In this document: one piece after another, positions 35,254 to 45,600 of the stretch
Numbering within the stretch: position 1 is the stretch's first letter
Layout: every line of letters begins with the position of its first letter
Origin: Pratylenchus scribneri
Taxonomy: Eukaryota; Nematoda; Chromadorea; Rhabditida; Pratylenchidae
Direction: 5' to 3'
Assembly: GCA_030063045.1 (NCBI GenBank)
Contig: JAQSEB010000019.1
Coordinates: forward strand, 620,001-684,000
Length of the DNA stretch: 64,000 nucleotides
Position numbers and translations under genes: made by a program
Notes under the pieces: generated by a model
The model's database searches: none
Seen by the model: only the letters and a program-made list of their open reading frames with translations
Told to the model about the DNA's origin: nothing

Positions 35254-35728
35254 CGCCAAACACAAATTTGCGAACAAATGCGCTGACCAGCCGATCTGCT
35301 CCACTTTGACAACCCCGTAAATGATGTTCCACTCGGCGTAGAGGCCAACCCTGACAACGGCGATGCAGGAAATAGATGACATGCTTGCCACAGGAAAGGG
35401 ACTGCTCCGATTGGATGGGTCTGTGCACCCGATTGACATGTTTGAATTTGCGAAGATAGGCGGAAATATCGGCCGACTTTGGCGGCCATACGCCGAATGA
35501 GTCAAAATAGTCGCATTGTTGTTGATCACCGCTTTCCACATATATGGCCACCCAATGGGAGCCAGGCTGGGAAGAGTCATCTGTGTTCACCACCATACAA
35601 TGCGGATGCGCCAGCCCTCTTCCACAGGGAATCCGATCGGCTGGAAAGCAGCCAATATATGTGGAGGATGTTTGCCGATTTCGCTGGAGTATTTTATTAA
35701 TCTCAGATGTGAACATAATTGAACGCAA
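35243..35728 (-). CDS. Maverick adenain-like cysteine protease
   Basis: 161 residues, start MRSIMF. It processes virion proteins during assembly. The catalytic layout of adenovirus protease is visible: His in GSHWVAIY (about residue 58), Asp in DYFDSFG (about 75), Gln in PIQSEQ and Cys in SLSCGKH (about 113). The N-terminal IGCFPADRIP also matches the family. Intact and of normal length. Confidence 0.85.
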   Translation of the reverse strand: MRSIMFTSEINKILQRNRQTSSTYIGCFPADRIPCGRGLAHPHCMVVNTDDSSQPGSHWVAIYVESGDQQQCDYFDSFGVWPPKSADISAYLRKFKHVNRVHRPIQSEQSLSCGKHVIYFLHRRCQGWPLRRVEHHLRGCQSGADRLVSAFVRKFVFGDSI

Positions 35729-35762
35729 AAAAAGGGGACAAAAAATTGCTTATTTATCATTC

Positions 35763-36896
35763 TCAGAAATAGGGTATTTTTTTGAAATGTAAAGTCAATG
35801 TACATGTTCCATATTGGAAAGGCATCAGCTTTGTATTGGCCGCGCGGATCTCGAAGAACATCTCCTGGAATTCTCGTTTTATCAGTCGATGATACTGAAT
35901 GATGGGATAGCACTCTTCCACAATCTCATCCGCTTGGCCCCGAATGTTGACCATTCGCAGCACCGGGGCGGCCACATCCCCGATGAACACCGGTTCAATC
36001 AGATCCGGTGCATACACATAGAAGCTGGAGACACCGCCACGCATGTCGGGCATGTAACGTGCCACATTCATGGCCGAGTCCAAACGGGTGTCGGCAAAAC
36101 CGAGCATATAGGCCAACTGGGCGGACAGCTCCATACATTGAACATTGTCCTTCTCCAACCGAAGACGAAACCTCTGCCGATCCACGTCGAATCCGAATTT
36201 GCAATAGTGTTCCGGCGTTCGGTAGGCGTCCACCCATTTTTGTGCACCACCATGTAGTCGAGCCGATTTCACCAACTCCACATCCATCTCATTCAATTGG
36301 GCAGCAGAGAGCCGCTCAGCAAGAATCCGTTCAGTCTCTTCGGCCAACATTTGCTGCACTTCCGCACGTCCTAATATTTCCCGCTCCGAAATTTCAGCTG
36401 CTGCTGCTGCTGGGCTCGCTTCCGGCTGGCCGGATTTACGCGAACGCTGCTGCTGTGATGATGATGATGATGGAACGAATCGTGGCCAAACCAATTTGCG
36501 GGCCAGCAGTTTGGATTCGGTATCCGCCTCCTCCCAAATTTTATTGGCCGCCTCCAACCGCTGTGCCAAATGGTCTGCATCTGTCACAATGGCTTTGTTC
36601 AATGCAGTGACCAACTCCGTCGGATTCTTCATTGATGCGGATGGGATGGGAATTTGTAGCTGGGCGCCGGTTTGCCATATCACACGAATAAATTGCTCAT
36701 CTGTGGTGCCCAACGAGGGCCATGTGTTCGGATAGACCAACACGGCCAATCCCACACTCCATTGGGAATGAAAATGTAGTTTGCGAGGCAGACGTACACG
36801 AAAGGAATTTGTGCGGTTACCATCCACTTGTGTATTGGATGGACAAACCACATAGAAAGAGGTGGATTTGGAAACAGATGATATAGCAGATGACAT
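35763..36896 (-). CDS. Maverick penton-like minor capsid protein
   Basis: 377 residues, start MSSAIS. The N-terminus (FYVVCPSNTQ, NSFRVRLPRKL, WSVGLAVLVYPNTW) and C-terminus (DLIEPVFIGDVAAPVLRMVN, FQYGTCTLTLHFKK) match the single-jelly-roll minor capsid protein conserved in Mavericks, thought to occupy the five-fold vertices. The middle (about residues 105-215) is an Ala/Glu/Ser-rich helical insertion. A strong TATA box lies about 35 bp upstream. Confidence 0.78.
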   Translation of the reverse strand: MSSAISSVSKSTSFYVVCPSNTQVDGNRTNSFRVRLPRKLHFHSQWSVGLAVLVYPNTWPSLGTTDEQFIRVIWQTGAQLQIPIPSASMKNPTELVTALNKAIVTDADHLAQRLEAANKIWEEADTESKLLARKLVWPRFVPSSSSSQQQRSRKSGQPEASPAAAAAEISEREILGRAEVQQMLAEETERILAERLSAAQLNEMDVELVKSARLHGGAQKWVDAYRTPEHYCKFGFDVDRQRFRLRLEKDNVQCMELSAQLAYMLGFADTRLDSAMNVARYMPDMRGGVSSFYVYAPDLIEPVFIGDVAAPVLRMVNIRGQADEIVEECYPIIQYHRLIKREFQEMFFEIRAANTKLMPFQYGTCTLTLHFKKIPYF

Positions 36897-36930
36897 TTTT
36901 AAAAAAAAACAAATTTCACGAAACGTTTTT

Positions 36931-36942
36931 TTTTATATAATT
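36931..36942 (-). promoter_or_regulatory. TATA box before the penton-like gene
   Basis: Minus strand reads ATTATATAAAAAAAAACG, centred about 38 bp before the ATG at 36896. Confidence 0.6.
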
Positions 36943-38138
36943 GAAGTTGCGGGTATCCAGCTGTTATGGCGCGCGGAATAGCCTTTCCACTTGACCAGAC
37001 AATAGTCCACATTCCGCCGTCGTCGTCGTTCCAAAACACGTTCAATCTCATAGACACGATCTCCGTTTGCTGTCGTCTCCATGCCCTCGTCGTAGTCATC
37101 ATCGCGATCTTCTGGCGGCACAGGAACACGATCGGTGTCCTCCACCGGACACATCTCTTGGGCATAGAACCAGCCGGGGAGGAGCAATCCATTGCTGTCT
37201 GCAAGACGATATGTGCATGGCTGATTCGGTTGTCGTCTCACTCGCGTGACATGGAACAACGCATCCGTGAATGTGGGCAAATAGCCTTTGCGGAACACAT
37301 TCCTCCTCTTCTCCACTCGGACCTCATCGCCTAGTCGAAATCTGGGGCGACCGCCAAGCCTTTTGTGCTGTCTCTGCTCGCGCCAGTCCCTCTTCATTTT
37401 GCTCTCCAGCCGACGCCGCAGCTGCTCAGCATTGGCAAATGTAATATCCCGAGGCCGAAGCCCAAAAATTGCACTGTTCGGCGATGCATTCAACGCTGCC
37501 ACTATGCGCTGTATCACACCCACCCATGCGTTTGTGCCCCGATGCGTAAAATAGCGATACAGGCGCTCTTTGATGCTCCGATTGGCCCGCTCAGCCATAC
37601 CCGCATGCCATAGGGGCGAAGTTTGCATGCAATGATGTTGTACTTGCCTTTTCCGGAAATAGGATTGCATTTGAGCGGCGGTGAATTCCACGCCCGAATC
37701 CGTCATCAGTCGCCATGGAATGTAGCCACACCGGGTGAACACCCGTTCGAATGCGTCGATCATATTCCCACTGTGCTTGCTTCGGACCGGCTCCACATAA
37801 AGCTGACGACTGAGCACATCTATGCATACCAACATGTATCCATACCCGCCATTCCAGCGTTTCAGACGTTGCATATCGGCCAAATCCGCTTGCCAATCCG
37901 TATGCAGCCCACTGGCCCGAGTGCTGAGCCTTCGGAATTTTCGTACCACACGTCGATGCAGAGTGTGTACCCGTTGACGGGCCAAATATGCGCGCACATC
38001 ACTACGCCGAATGGCTCCATTCAATGCGGTGGCAGCCCGGAACAACGGTTCCACACTGGTGAAACAGGCCGACGACGATGGATCCTTGTACAGCGGATCC
38101 AAAAGCGCATCCACATTACGCGCATTGAGCTCAGCCAT
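36933..38138 (-). CDS. Maverick DDE integrase with C-terminal chromodomain
   Basis: 401 residues, start MAELNA. Retrovirus-type integrase that inserts the element into host DNA. Order: HHCC-like N-terminal region, the rve catalytic core with Asp in DWQADLADM, Asp in LMTDSGVEF and Glu in GMAERANRSIKERL, a basic SH3-like region, and a C-terminal chromodomain (YEIERVL, DYCLVKWKGY, HNSWIPA) whose aromatic cage residues are present. All three catalytic acidic residues are intact. The chromodomain probably directs insertion to methylated histone tails. Confidence 0.92.
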   Translation of the reverse strand: MAELNARNVDALLDPLYKDPSSSACFTSVEPLFRAATALNGAIRRSDVRAYLARQRVHTLHRRVVRKFRRLSTRASGLHTDWQADLADMQRLKRWNGGYGYMLVCIDVLSRQLYVEPVRSKHSGNMIDAFERVFTRCGYIPWRLMTDSGVEFTAAQMQSYFRKRQVQHHCMQTSPLWHAGMAERANRSIKERLYRYFTHRGTNAWVGVIQRIVAALNASPNSAIFGLRPRDITFANAEQLRRRLESKMKRDWREQRQHKRLGGRPRFRLGDEVRVEKRRNVFRKGYLPTFTDALFHVTRVRRQPNQPCTYRLADSNGLLLPGWFYAQEMCPVEDTDRVPVPPEDRDDDYDEGMETTANGDRVYEIERVLERRRRRNVDYCLVKWKGYSARHNSWIPATSII

Positions 38139-38194
38139 CCCACCCCAGAATATTTTTTATTTTTTATGATCAGAAAATTACATCTTTTTTTTAT

Positions 38195-39190
38195 TTACCA
38201 AATTTGAGGTTTAAAATAAAATTTAAAAGGCAGATTAGATGATGATGATGATCTTTTGATAATCAGAGATCGTAATGGCTTCTTCTTCTTCACCACCACC
38301 GCCGCCATTCCTCCACCCCTCTTTCCTTTCGTCGCACTCGATGCTGCTGCTGCTCCTGTGACATTCGCTGCGGGGAATAGTCGCGCTGCCAGATATGGAT
38401 CCTTTTTGGCGGCATTTACGAATGTTGCATAGCCGGCTGGTTGTTGTTGTGCACCACCCTTGTTTGCGGAAAAATGGTATTGGAGGAGTTGTTGGAGGTT
38501 GCTGTTTGCAATTGCTCGATATTCCCCATGCATCTGTCGATACACACGTCCATCCACATCAATAGGAAGGCGTGCAACATTTTTTTGTGCATAGTTCAAA
38601 GCCTCTTGACATCTTCGCTCATTTTGTTCGCCCCTGTCAGCCTCAAAATTTGGTATCTCCGAATCTGCTGCGGATGATGAAGAAGACAATTCCGCCGACG
38701 ATGATGATGGAAAACTAGATTGCTGCTTAGTGGAATGTTGATGATGATCATCATCATCATCATCGACCGTGTCATATTCCGTAGAATTTTGTGGTCCGCT
38801 CACAGATTGCGCCTCCCCTTCTCTGGATCTAATCCTTCTTTTCCGAGGACTTTTTCTTTTTGGCGATGGGGCCGCCGCTTTCTTGCCATCTTCGATGGCT
38901 TTGAGCACTTTGTCCGTTGCCGATGACAAATTTTCCACTCGAACATTCATTGGTCTCTCTTCCACGTCCTGCTGTAATTTTCGCATTCGTTTGAACTCTT
39001 GCTGATACCCAATCGCGCGTTCATCATCATTGAGTGCGTGATGGTCACCTTTGGCGATTGCCTGCACCCGGTCGCTGACATATCCCAATGCGCTTTTTCC
39101 CGGTTGCACATTCGATTGTGATGGATGAATGGCCATGAGTGTTCGGTACACATCCTCGGGGATGAGCAGCATACGTTTTCCGAATCGCAT
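38195..39190 (-). CDS. Maverick protein of unknown function, acidic/Ser-rich
   Basis: 331 residues, start MRFGKRMLLIPEDVYRTL. The first 20 residues resemble the start of a protein found in many Mavericks. A basic patch (KRKSPRKRRIRSR), a poly-Asp/His run and a Ser-rich region make up the disordered middle. The C-terminal half has a short conserved-looking segment (LPIDVDGRVYRQM) and a Lys-rich tail. Probably DNA-binding or virion-associated, but the function is not known to me. Confidence 0.6.
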   Translation of the reverse strand: MRFGKRMLLIPEDVYRTLMAIHPSQSNVQPGKSALGYVSDRVQAIAKGDHHALNDDERAIGYQQEFKRMRKLQQDVEERPMNVRVENLSSATDKVLKAIEDGKKAAAPSPKRKSPRKRRIRSREGEAQSVSGPQNSTEYDTVDDDDDDHHQHSTKQQSSFPSSSSAELSSSSSAADSEIPNFEADRGEQNERRCQEALNYAQKNVARLPIDVDGRVYRQMHGEYRAIANSNLQQLLQYHFSANKGGAQQQPAGYATFVNAAKKDPYLAARLFPAANVTGAAAASSATKGKRGGGMAAVVVKKKKPLRSLIIKRSSSSSNLPFKFYFKPQIW

Positions 39191-39198
39191 TCTCCTCC

Positions 39199-39651
39199 CT
39201 ATTGGCTGCTGCTGTTTGAGATTTTCTCAATGACCTTTTCCACAATGACTGGTAGGATTGCAGAAATTGCAAGGGGTATAAGAGCAGCGAATGCTCCGCC
39301 CTCTTGTTGTAGATGTTCTCGCGCGCTACGTGCACTTCGCGTCTTGCAGAATGCTCTCAACTGGGATGCCTGGGTGCGAAGACGGTTCAGCAAACGTTGC
39401 TTTGGTTTTGGGACACGTCCCCGGAGCAAATTCGCACAACACTCGACCAGACAAAGTAGCTGCTCAGGACCGGCTGCTCGCAAAAGTTGTTGCAAACGAT
39501 TCTGTTGACGATGGCCTCGACAGGCGGCCACACGTTGAAGAAAGTGAATATTCCTGCGAATATGACCGCTAATTGCAAGTTTATTGTTTGGTGATGATGA
39601 TGATGAAGATTTGGATGTTCGCTTTTTGTCCTCCGTTCGATGCTTTCCCAT
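39199..39651 (-). CDS. Maverick small conserved protein with hydrophobic C-terminus
   Basis: 150 residues, start MGKHRTEDKK. The helical middle (LQQLLRAAGPEQLLCLVECC, NLLRGRVP) followed by GGAFAALIPLAISAILPVIV is a pattern repeatedly seen next to the ATPase in Mavericks. The C-terminal segment could insert in a membrane. Ends 8 bp before the next gene's start. Function unknown. Confidence 0.6.
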   Translation of the reverse strand: MGKHRTEDKKRTSKSSSSSSPNNKLAISGHIRRNIHFLQRVAACRGHRQQNRLQQLLRAAGPEQLLCLVECCANLLRGRVPKPKQRLLNRLRTQASQLRAFCKTRSARSAREHLQQEGGAFAALIPLAISAILPVIVEKVIEKISNSSSQ

Positions 39652-39675
39652 ATATTTTTTCGCTCCTGCCGCTTC

Positions 39676-40461
39676 CTATGCTCCTTTATTTCCACTGTTG
39701 CTGCTGCTCTCGCTGATGTTGTTGTTGGCTATGTATACAATGCATTGCTCGCCCGGGTATATATGTGTTCTCAGGCGGAATTGGATTGCAGTTTTTGGAT
39801 GCATATCCACCAGCAGATAGCCAAATTGATCCACGGTGGCATCCGCATATGCCTCAACAAAGAATTGATGTGCCTGTCTTCCAGGGAACAATTGGGTGGC
39901 CAGATTCCGAATTTGCAGTGCTCCTACGGGATTACGCATCAGCACCAGGTAATGGGAATTGTTACGTGCCACACGAAGATTTGGAGAGGCGAACAGATGC
40001 TGGGTGACCAGCACCACGCTACAGCCCCAGTTATGTGAGCCCCGAGTGAAGAGGATATCCAAGAAGGTGGATTTCAATCCCACAATCAAATCATCCAAAA
40101 CCAGGAGCAAGCGCCCACCGCATTCGCTCGCCATACGCTGAACGTGCGTCTCATCGGGTACGCCGTAGTGAACTTGTAATTTCCATTCCTTAGCGCTGCC
40201 GCCGCCGTCATCATCGTTATTTTTATTTTCAAATTTTTGTTTGGCCTCATGTTGTTGGAGACGAAAAATGTTCACATTCATCTCCCCGTAACAATAGAGC
40301 ACACAACGAGGCGGTGGGGAAATCATGGCGTCCGCATGTCGGAGCAGTCGTAACACCCATTCCGATTTCCCACTCCCTGTGCAGCCGGACACGCACATTG
40401 TGAATGGGTGCTGGAATTGATTGGTGCTATTCTCATTTAGGTTCATTCTCTCCACTCTCAT
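39676..40461 (-). CDS. Maverick FtsK/HerA-type packaging ATPase
   Basis: 261 residues, start MRVERM (Met 6 at 40446 is an alternative). Pumps element DNA into capsids. Walker A is GCTGSGKS (about residues 29-36), Walker B is LLLVLDDL, and a sensor-like VVLVTQHL follows. The poly-Asp/Asn insert between the two is low complexity. It is divergent from the PAZ-like gene, with about 100 bp between starts. Confidence 0.88.
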   Translation of the reverse strand: MRVERMNLNENSTNQFQHPFTMCVSGCTGSGKSEWVLRLLRHADAMISPPPRCVLYCYGEMNVNIFRLQQHEAKQKFENKNNDDDGGGSAKEWKLQVHYGVPDETHVQRMASECGGRLLLVLDDLIVGLKSTFLDILFTRGSHNWGCSVVLVTQHLFASPNLRVARNNSHYLVLMRNPVGALQIRNLATQLFPGRQAHQFFVEAYADATVDQFGYLLVDMHPKTAIQFRLRTHIYPGEQCIVYIANNNISESSSNSGNKGA

Positions 40462-40489
40462 TTCATCATCATCATCATCATTTTACATC

Positions 40490-40503
40490 CACTATATATA
40501 GCC
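40490..40503. promoter_or_regulatory. Palindromic TATA box in a divergent promoter
   Basis: CTATATATAG reads the same on both strands. It lies about 30 bp before the ATPase start (-) and 63 bp before the PAZ-like gene start (+), so one site could serve both. Confidence 0.6.
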
Positions 40504-40563
40504 GATAAAAATTATCCACATTATTTTTAGATAAAAAATTAAAAATCTTTCCCACAAATAATA

Positions 40564-41721
40564 ATGTCGTCCACCAATTATTCTTCTGACCCCCAAATCG
40601 ACTGGCCCATCCAACACGAAGTAGGTGAAGGGGAGGAGGAGGAAAAACCGCAACTCATTGATGGCCCCATGAATCACCCAAATGGGGAGGAGGAGGAGGT
40701 AATTTCCAATTAAAAGTCTCGCTTAATTTTTTTTGTCTACTAAAGCAAATTGGCGCAAATGATGACGATGATGATGGAGACAAACGAATCCCAACACCAT
40801 GGTCAATCCCTTGGATTTTGATGGACAGTTTGGTGGCCCCCTCAACCAGTTCGAATGCCCAAAATGGTAAAAATTTTCATTGTGAAAAAATAAATTGAAA
40901 TTTAATTAGATGTTGATGGCGATTCCTCCGCCTCTTCACAGGGTTCTCCAGTCAAACTCATCATTGCGGATGATGATGATGTGGAGGGGGTGGAAGAAAT
41001 GAAAGCAGAGTTATTGGTCAAAGCGGCGGCGGTGGCCGAGGATGGTGAGAATGAAGATGGGGTGGAAATGAAGACGGCATCATCATCATCAACAACAACA
41101 ACAACAACAACAACACCCGAGATGGACGGGGCGCCATTGTGGGAGGAGCAACAGGAGGAGGAGGAGAAGAAACAGACAGTGATCACTATTCCACTATTGG
41201 ACTATTTGTGCGCATACATGGAATGTTCGCTGAAAGAGCTGCAAATTTTGCTGCAATCGCTGGAGCCCCGTCGCCGTCTACTCAACCATTTGCAAACATG
41301 CCATCTCCGCACCTCCCATCTGCGCCCGGCCGAGCGAAACATGACCCTGCATGCGCATGACCTCTCATCGCAAAATGCGAATTTGGCCTATGCCTGCGGT
41401 GGGTATTTGGACATCACCGTGCGCCAGTGGTATTACATTCGACATGCCCGCAAACTCAAACACCCATATTTGCCATGTCTGATCGAGTTTGGTGGGGGCC
41501 TGCACGCCTCCTACTATCCACTCGAGGTGGTCTCCGTCCATCTGACCAAAACAACAACATCAACGGGAGCCCCAGCGACCCAATCGTGCTCAAACAACAA
41601 CAACAACAGCAATTTGGTGCTCACCACTCCCATCAACCACTACAATCACAACACCAATAAACACCACATCATGTGTGGATGCCACCACTGCTGTTGCATG
41701 GCGCATAAACATCGCAATTGA
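40564..41721 (+). CDS. Maverick-borne PAZ-like protein (no PIWI domain)
   Basis: Three exons (40564-40698, 40746-40866, 40910-41721) join in frame to 355 residues, start MSSTNYSS. The first half is acidic and disordered. From about residue 180 it resembles the Argonaute PAZ domain: IPLLDYLCAY at the entry, LNHLQTCHLRTSH where Argonautes have the strand before the OB-like barrel, then ITVRQWYYIRHARKL, HPYLPCLIEF and YYPLEVVSV, matching the diagnostic order V-x-x-YF / YPxLPCL / YLPLEV. The tail is Asn/His/Cys-rich (CGCHHCCC). No N, MID or PIWI domain follows. PAZ domains grip 3' ends of small RNAs; the Tyr pair doing this in Argonautes is not clearly kept. Possible roles are interference with host RNA silencing or a protein-protein scaffold. 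Confidence 0.72.
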
Positions 41722-41833
41722 AAACACACAAACACACACACATACACACACATACATTTTCATTTAATTATTTCGCATTATTATTTAGTTGTGGAATAAA
41801 TAATTTTTTTTGAAGAAAATTTCATTGAAAAAT

Positions 41834-42640
41834 ATGTCATCGAGCCAATCATCATCATTACGTAACAGTACGATTACAGTCCAACTCCAACGGCAATTTA
41901 GCCGGAATGAGTATTTGGCATTGGCACGGCATGGGATGAACACCGAGTATTGTCCCCGACGATTTCATGCCATCATCATGCGTCTACGTCCAACAACAAC
42001 AACAATGGACGGTTCCACCGTTACGGTGCTGGTCTTTTCAAGTGGGCGACTGGTGATGACCGGCATCCGCCGTCATATTTCACAACAACAAACAAATGAT
42101 GAAATCACCCCCCAATTACATGCGGTGATTGGTCGGATTTGCAGGCGGCTGGATCGCTCATTGGCTGCTGGCTATAGGGCGGGCGAATGTGGCGAACCGG
42201 ACGGAACTACACCAGCCCCGCCCCCATTACGACCGCAATCCATTTGTGTACGTAATTTGGTTGGCTCTCGCCGATTGGCTACCCCACTGGTGCTTGGCCC
42301 AATGAGAGAATGGATGATGGCTGCCTATCGTTCCCAGCTGCCACTACAACAACTACAACAACCAATCCAAAATGGCCATGTTGTTGTTGTTCACGTTAAG
42401 CGATGTGTGCTCGATCAGACCACATTCCCCGGCCTCAGATGCACATTGCGTGTGGCGGCCACTGATGATGAAGAAGGAAACCACCCCGAACACTCCTCCT
42501 ATGAGCTAACCTCATTGGTTTTTGGCACTGGCCGTTTTATTGTGACCGGAGTGCGTACCCTATGGCAATTGGAACATGGATTGGATGTGATGGAACGGCT
42601 CTGCTCACTTTTCCCTTCCCCCAGACATACAAATGATTGA
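41834..42640 (+). CDS. Maverick-borne TATA-binding protein homologue
   Basis: 268 residues in one exon, start MSSSQSS. Both TBP repeats are recognisable. Repeat 1: EYCPRRFHAIIMRLRP then VLVFSSGRLVMTG. Repeat 2: ICVRNLVGS, TTFPGLRCTL, then SLVFGTGRFIVTG. The four phenylalanines that kink TATA DNA are present (RRF, LVF, TTF, LVF), as is an Asn in the RNLVGS segment. Repeat 2 has a long insertion (about residues 175-215) not found in cellular TBP, and the linker between repeats is extended. It follows the PAZ-like gene on the same strand with about 110 bp between. Likely a diverged but DNA-binding TBP serving the element's own promoters. Confidence 0.85.
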   Translation: MSSSQSSSLRNSTITVQLQRQFSRNEYLALARHGMNTEYCPRRFHAIIMRLRPTTTTMDGSTVTVLVFSSGRLVMTGIRRHISQQQTNDEITPQLHAVIGRICRRLDRSLAAGYRAGECGEPDGTTPAPPPLRPQSICVRNLVGSRRLATPLVLGPMREWMMAAYRSQLPLQQLQQPIQNGHVVVVHVKRCVLDQTTFPGLRCTLRVAATDDEEGNHPEHSSYELTSLVFGTGRFIVTGVRTLWQLEHGLDVMERLCSLFPSPRHTND

Positions 42641-42693
42641 TTGAAATCATCACAAAATTTATTCATTTTGAAAAAAACAGAATAAAAAAAATA

Positions 42694-45600
42694 TCACAGT
42701 TGTTCCTCTTCCTCATCCCATTCAGTGCTTTCCTCCTCATCGCCGCTGGCATCATCATCAGTGGATTCCATATTCACATCGGAATCGTCGACCACCTCCT
42801 CCTCCTCCTCCCCAAAGAACCAGCCAAATGGACGAGTGTGCAAATTTTCCAAAACAATGCCCTTGGTGTAGACGGGCTTGTATATTTTGTGTGTTGTTTT
42901 GGTGAAAATTTGTGCTCGCCTGTTGCGCACAAATCGTCGTTGGGGCACCCGAATGCGGCCCGGTGCAGCGGCAGCAGCAGCACCTCCAAATTGTCGTTCC
43001 ACCAGGCGGCACATTCGCCGATAGGTGAGCATTTGGCGGGCCTCGTGGGTCAATTCAATGCTGCGTACCTTCATGTCGGCCCGCTCATCCCCACCGGTCC
43101 GGGCACAACGATGCAGCAGGGCATAGTTCTTGGGGCCACCGCAAACCCATTCGCGAATGTCCCGCTGGGGCAGTTCACGCTTCATGTCGCCCAGGTAGTC
43201 GCCCTCTGGTAGACATGGTGGGTCCTCAAGCCTCCGCACATGAATGGCCGAATCCGTGTCACAATACAGCAGCCCACCGCCAGCCTCCTGAATGCGCTCC
43301 ATGTAGTCGTAGAGAACAAGGCGGGCATGTGCTGTCACAAAACATGCAATTTGGAGTGCATTTGTTGGTGCTGCCTTCGCAAATGGTGGACGCAACCGGG
43401 TCTGCACCCTGTCCAAGTGATCATTCAAATGCAGAAAGTCCATGATGTGAAGGCGTTGATCGTCCAACAGCTCATGGAATTCCCTCGCCGTCCGTGTGTA
43501 CTCCACATTTTCGCCCTCCGGCCGCTGCGCCAGCTTGCCCCAAAGCGCATTCAAAAATGCCTTCTGAAATGTGTGACATATTCAGTAAGGAAGTGGCCAA
43601 TGAAAAAATTACCGCGATGGCCCGAAGCCCAGGGTTGTGCTCAATGTGGTCGGGACGAAGGCTGATGCCCTCCCGCCGTTCAAATTCATCCACATGGGCA
43701 CGGCGCTGCTGTGGGCTGTCACAGCCGGGCGGCCCACCACTGGCCTCCGCCTTTATGCGCAACCACTCGTCCACATAGGCGCTGAACAGGCCCCGGTCAC
43801 CGGCCAGCTGATGCGGTCCAGGCATGGACCATTCCGCATAGTTCCACACCTTTTAAATATTCGTAGGTTTTTTTTTGATGATGATGATGATGGTCATACC
43901 TCAAAGATCTCTAGCACTGAATAACCGAGATCCAGGGCTCTGTTCAACTCGGCATGTGTGTACGCAGCTATCCAGCTGCGCTCCATCTCTGAATGGGTGC
44001 ATGGCCGATGTTGTTGTTGTTGTTGTTCAGCACATTCCCTGCACAGTGGGAACACCAAACGGCCCTTCACTGTTCGCATTGGAAGCAGTAGGCGTGGCCA
44101 TTTCCAATTGGTTGTTGTCGGACCGGCGGCGGCTGCTGCTGCTGCGGGTTGGCCCCGGGGTGGAAGCACCCGACAAAGGAGGAAGCCTTTGAATGGATTC
44201 TGGTGGGCATGGCGCCATGGCATTGGGGGCACTGCTGCATTGGTGAATTGATCGGGTGTTAGCACTTCGGGATGGCCGAGCGGGAATGTCCTATACTTCA
44301 TCACAAATGGATACAGCGAAACCTGTTTTTTGTGTGGGGGTGAGTTTGGCTACACAAAAATAAGGAATACAATGTCCAGGACTCGAATCTCCTCGGCCGC
44401 CGAGCACAAGTATTTGAGCACAAACGGCTCCACACGGCCACCGAACAGCGCATGTTTGCGCAAATCCAGCGGCCCGGGCAGATGATGATGCTGGGCCTGG
44501 GCATGCAATGTGCGGAGCCGCTTGTTGCCGGCCAACATTTTTGCCCATTCACAGCCCCACATTTCGCGCACCTCGAAACCGTAGCGGTGCTCCAGCTCCC
44601 ATGTTCGAAGCTGGGTCCTTGCATACAACTGTTCCGCACTCTGTCCCCCGGCCAGCTGCATTTGGCGATCGGGGAAACAGGTGGGACAGCCTATAGACAC
44701 ATAGAAATATTCTCTTTAATTTCAAAAAAAAAATGAACGGACCATGGTAGTAACAGCCGTGGAACTCAATGGCAAGTGGCCGAAGTGGGGGCGGCCGAGG
44801 CAGGAACCCATCCAGTCGAATGCCGCTGTCCTCCACCTGGTGTTCGCCAATGCTCCATGCCGCCGTCTGGATTTGCACACCACCACCACCACCACCACCC
44901 AACTCATGCTGGAGCACCCAAAAGAATCGCTGGGATTCGGCACTGGCCCGGCGGCCACGGAGGAAACCGCCTTCCGGCGTATGATGCACACGATTGGCCA
45001 CCAAGTTGTTCTGCCGGAAACTGGCCAGTGTAAGGCCCGCAATCGTGCTTGCGGCATCAAATGGTTCAATGCCGCCCGCCCGTTCACCAACCAACTGGCG
45101 GAATTTGAGGCAAGCCTCGCGCAGAATGGTCACATCCTATGTGTATAAAAATCCAAATCAACAACTCTGATTTCAAAAAAACAAACTCACATTGGTGCAA
45201 TAGACCAATAGCTGCTCACTCAGCACCCATCGCTGGTTGGGTGCTCGCCGCTGCTCATCCCCATACCAGCGGATGAGTTGTTGGCGTTTGGGAGGTTTCA
45301 TCCCCTCAGGCTCATACATGGCCAATGGGGGCAATCCCCGCAGCACCAGATGCAAGTTGGCCCGGCGAATGAATGCATAGGGGAAGTAGGGTTTGTCCTC
45401 CACCCCATCCAATCCCCATGTGGCCGGCAAAGCGCCCAATGCGCAGCCCAGAAAGTTGAGGCTGTCCTTCAGCACAATATCGCGTTTGTTGTTGCCGCCC
45501 AGCCGAAGCTGGTAAATCCTCAGCCCGGTGGTGATCAACTTTTGCGGTTGAATGGCCCTTTTCTGCAATTCTTCCAGCAACAATATAACATCATAGCGGC

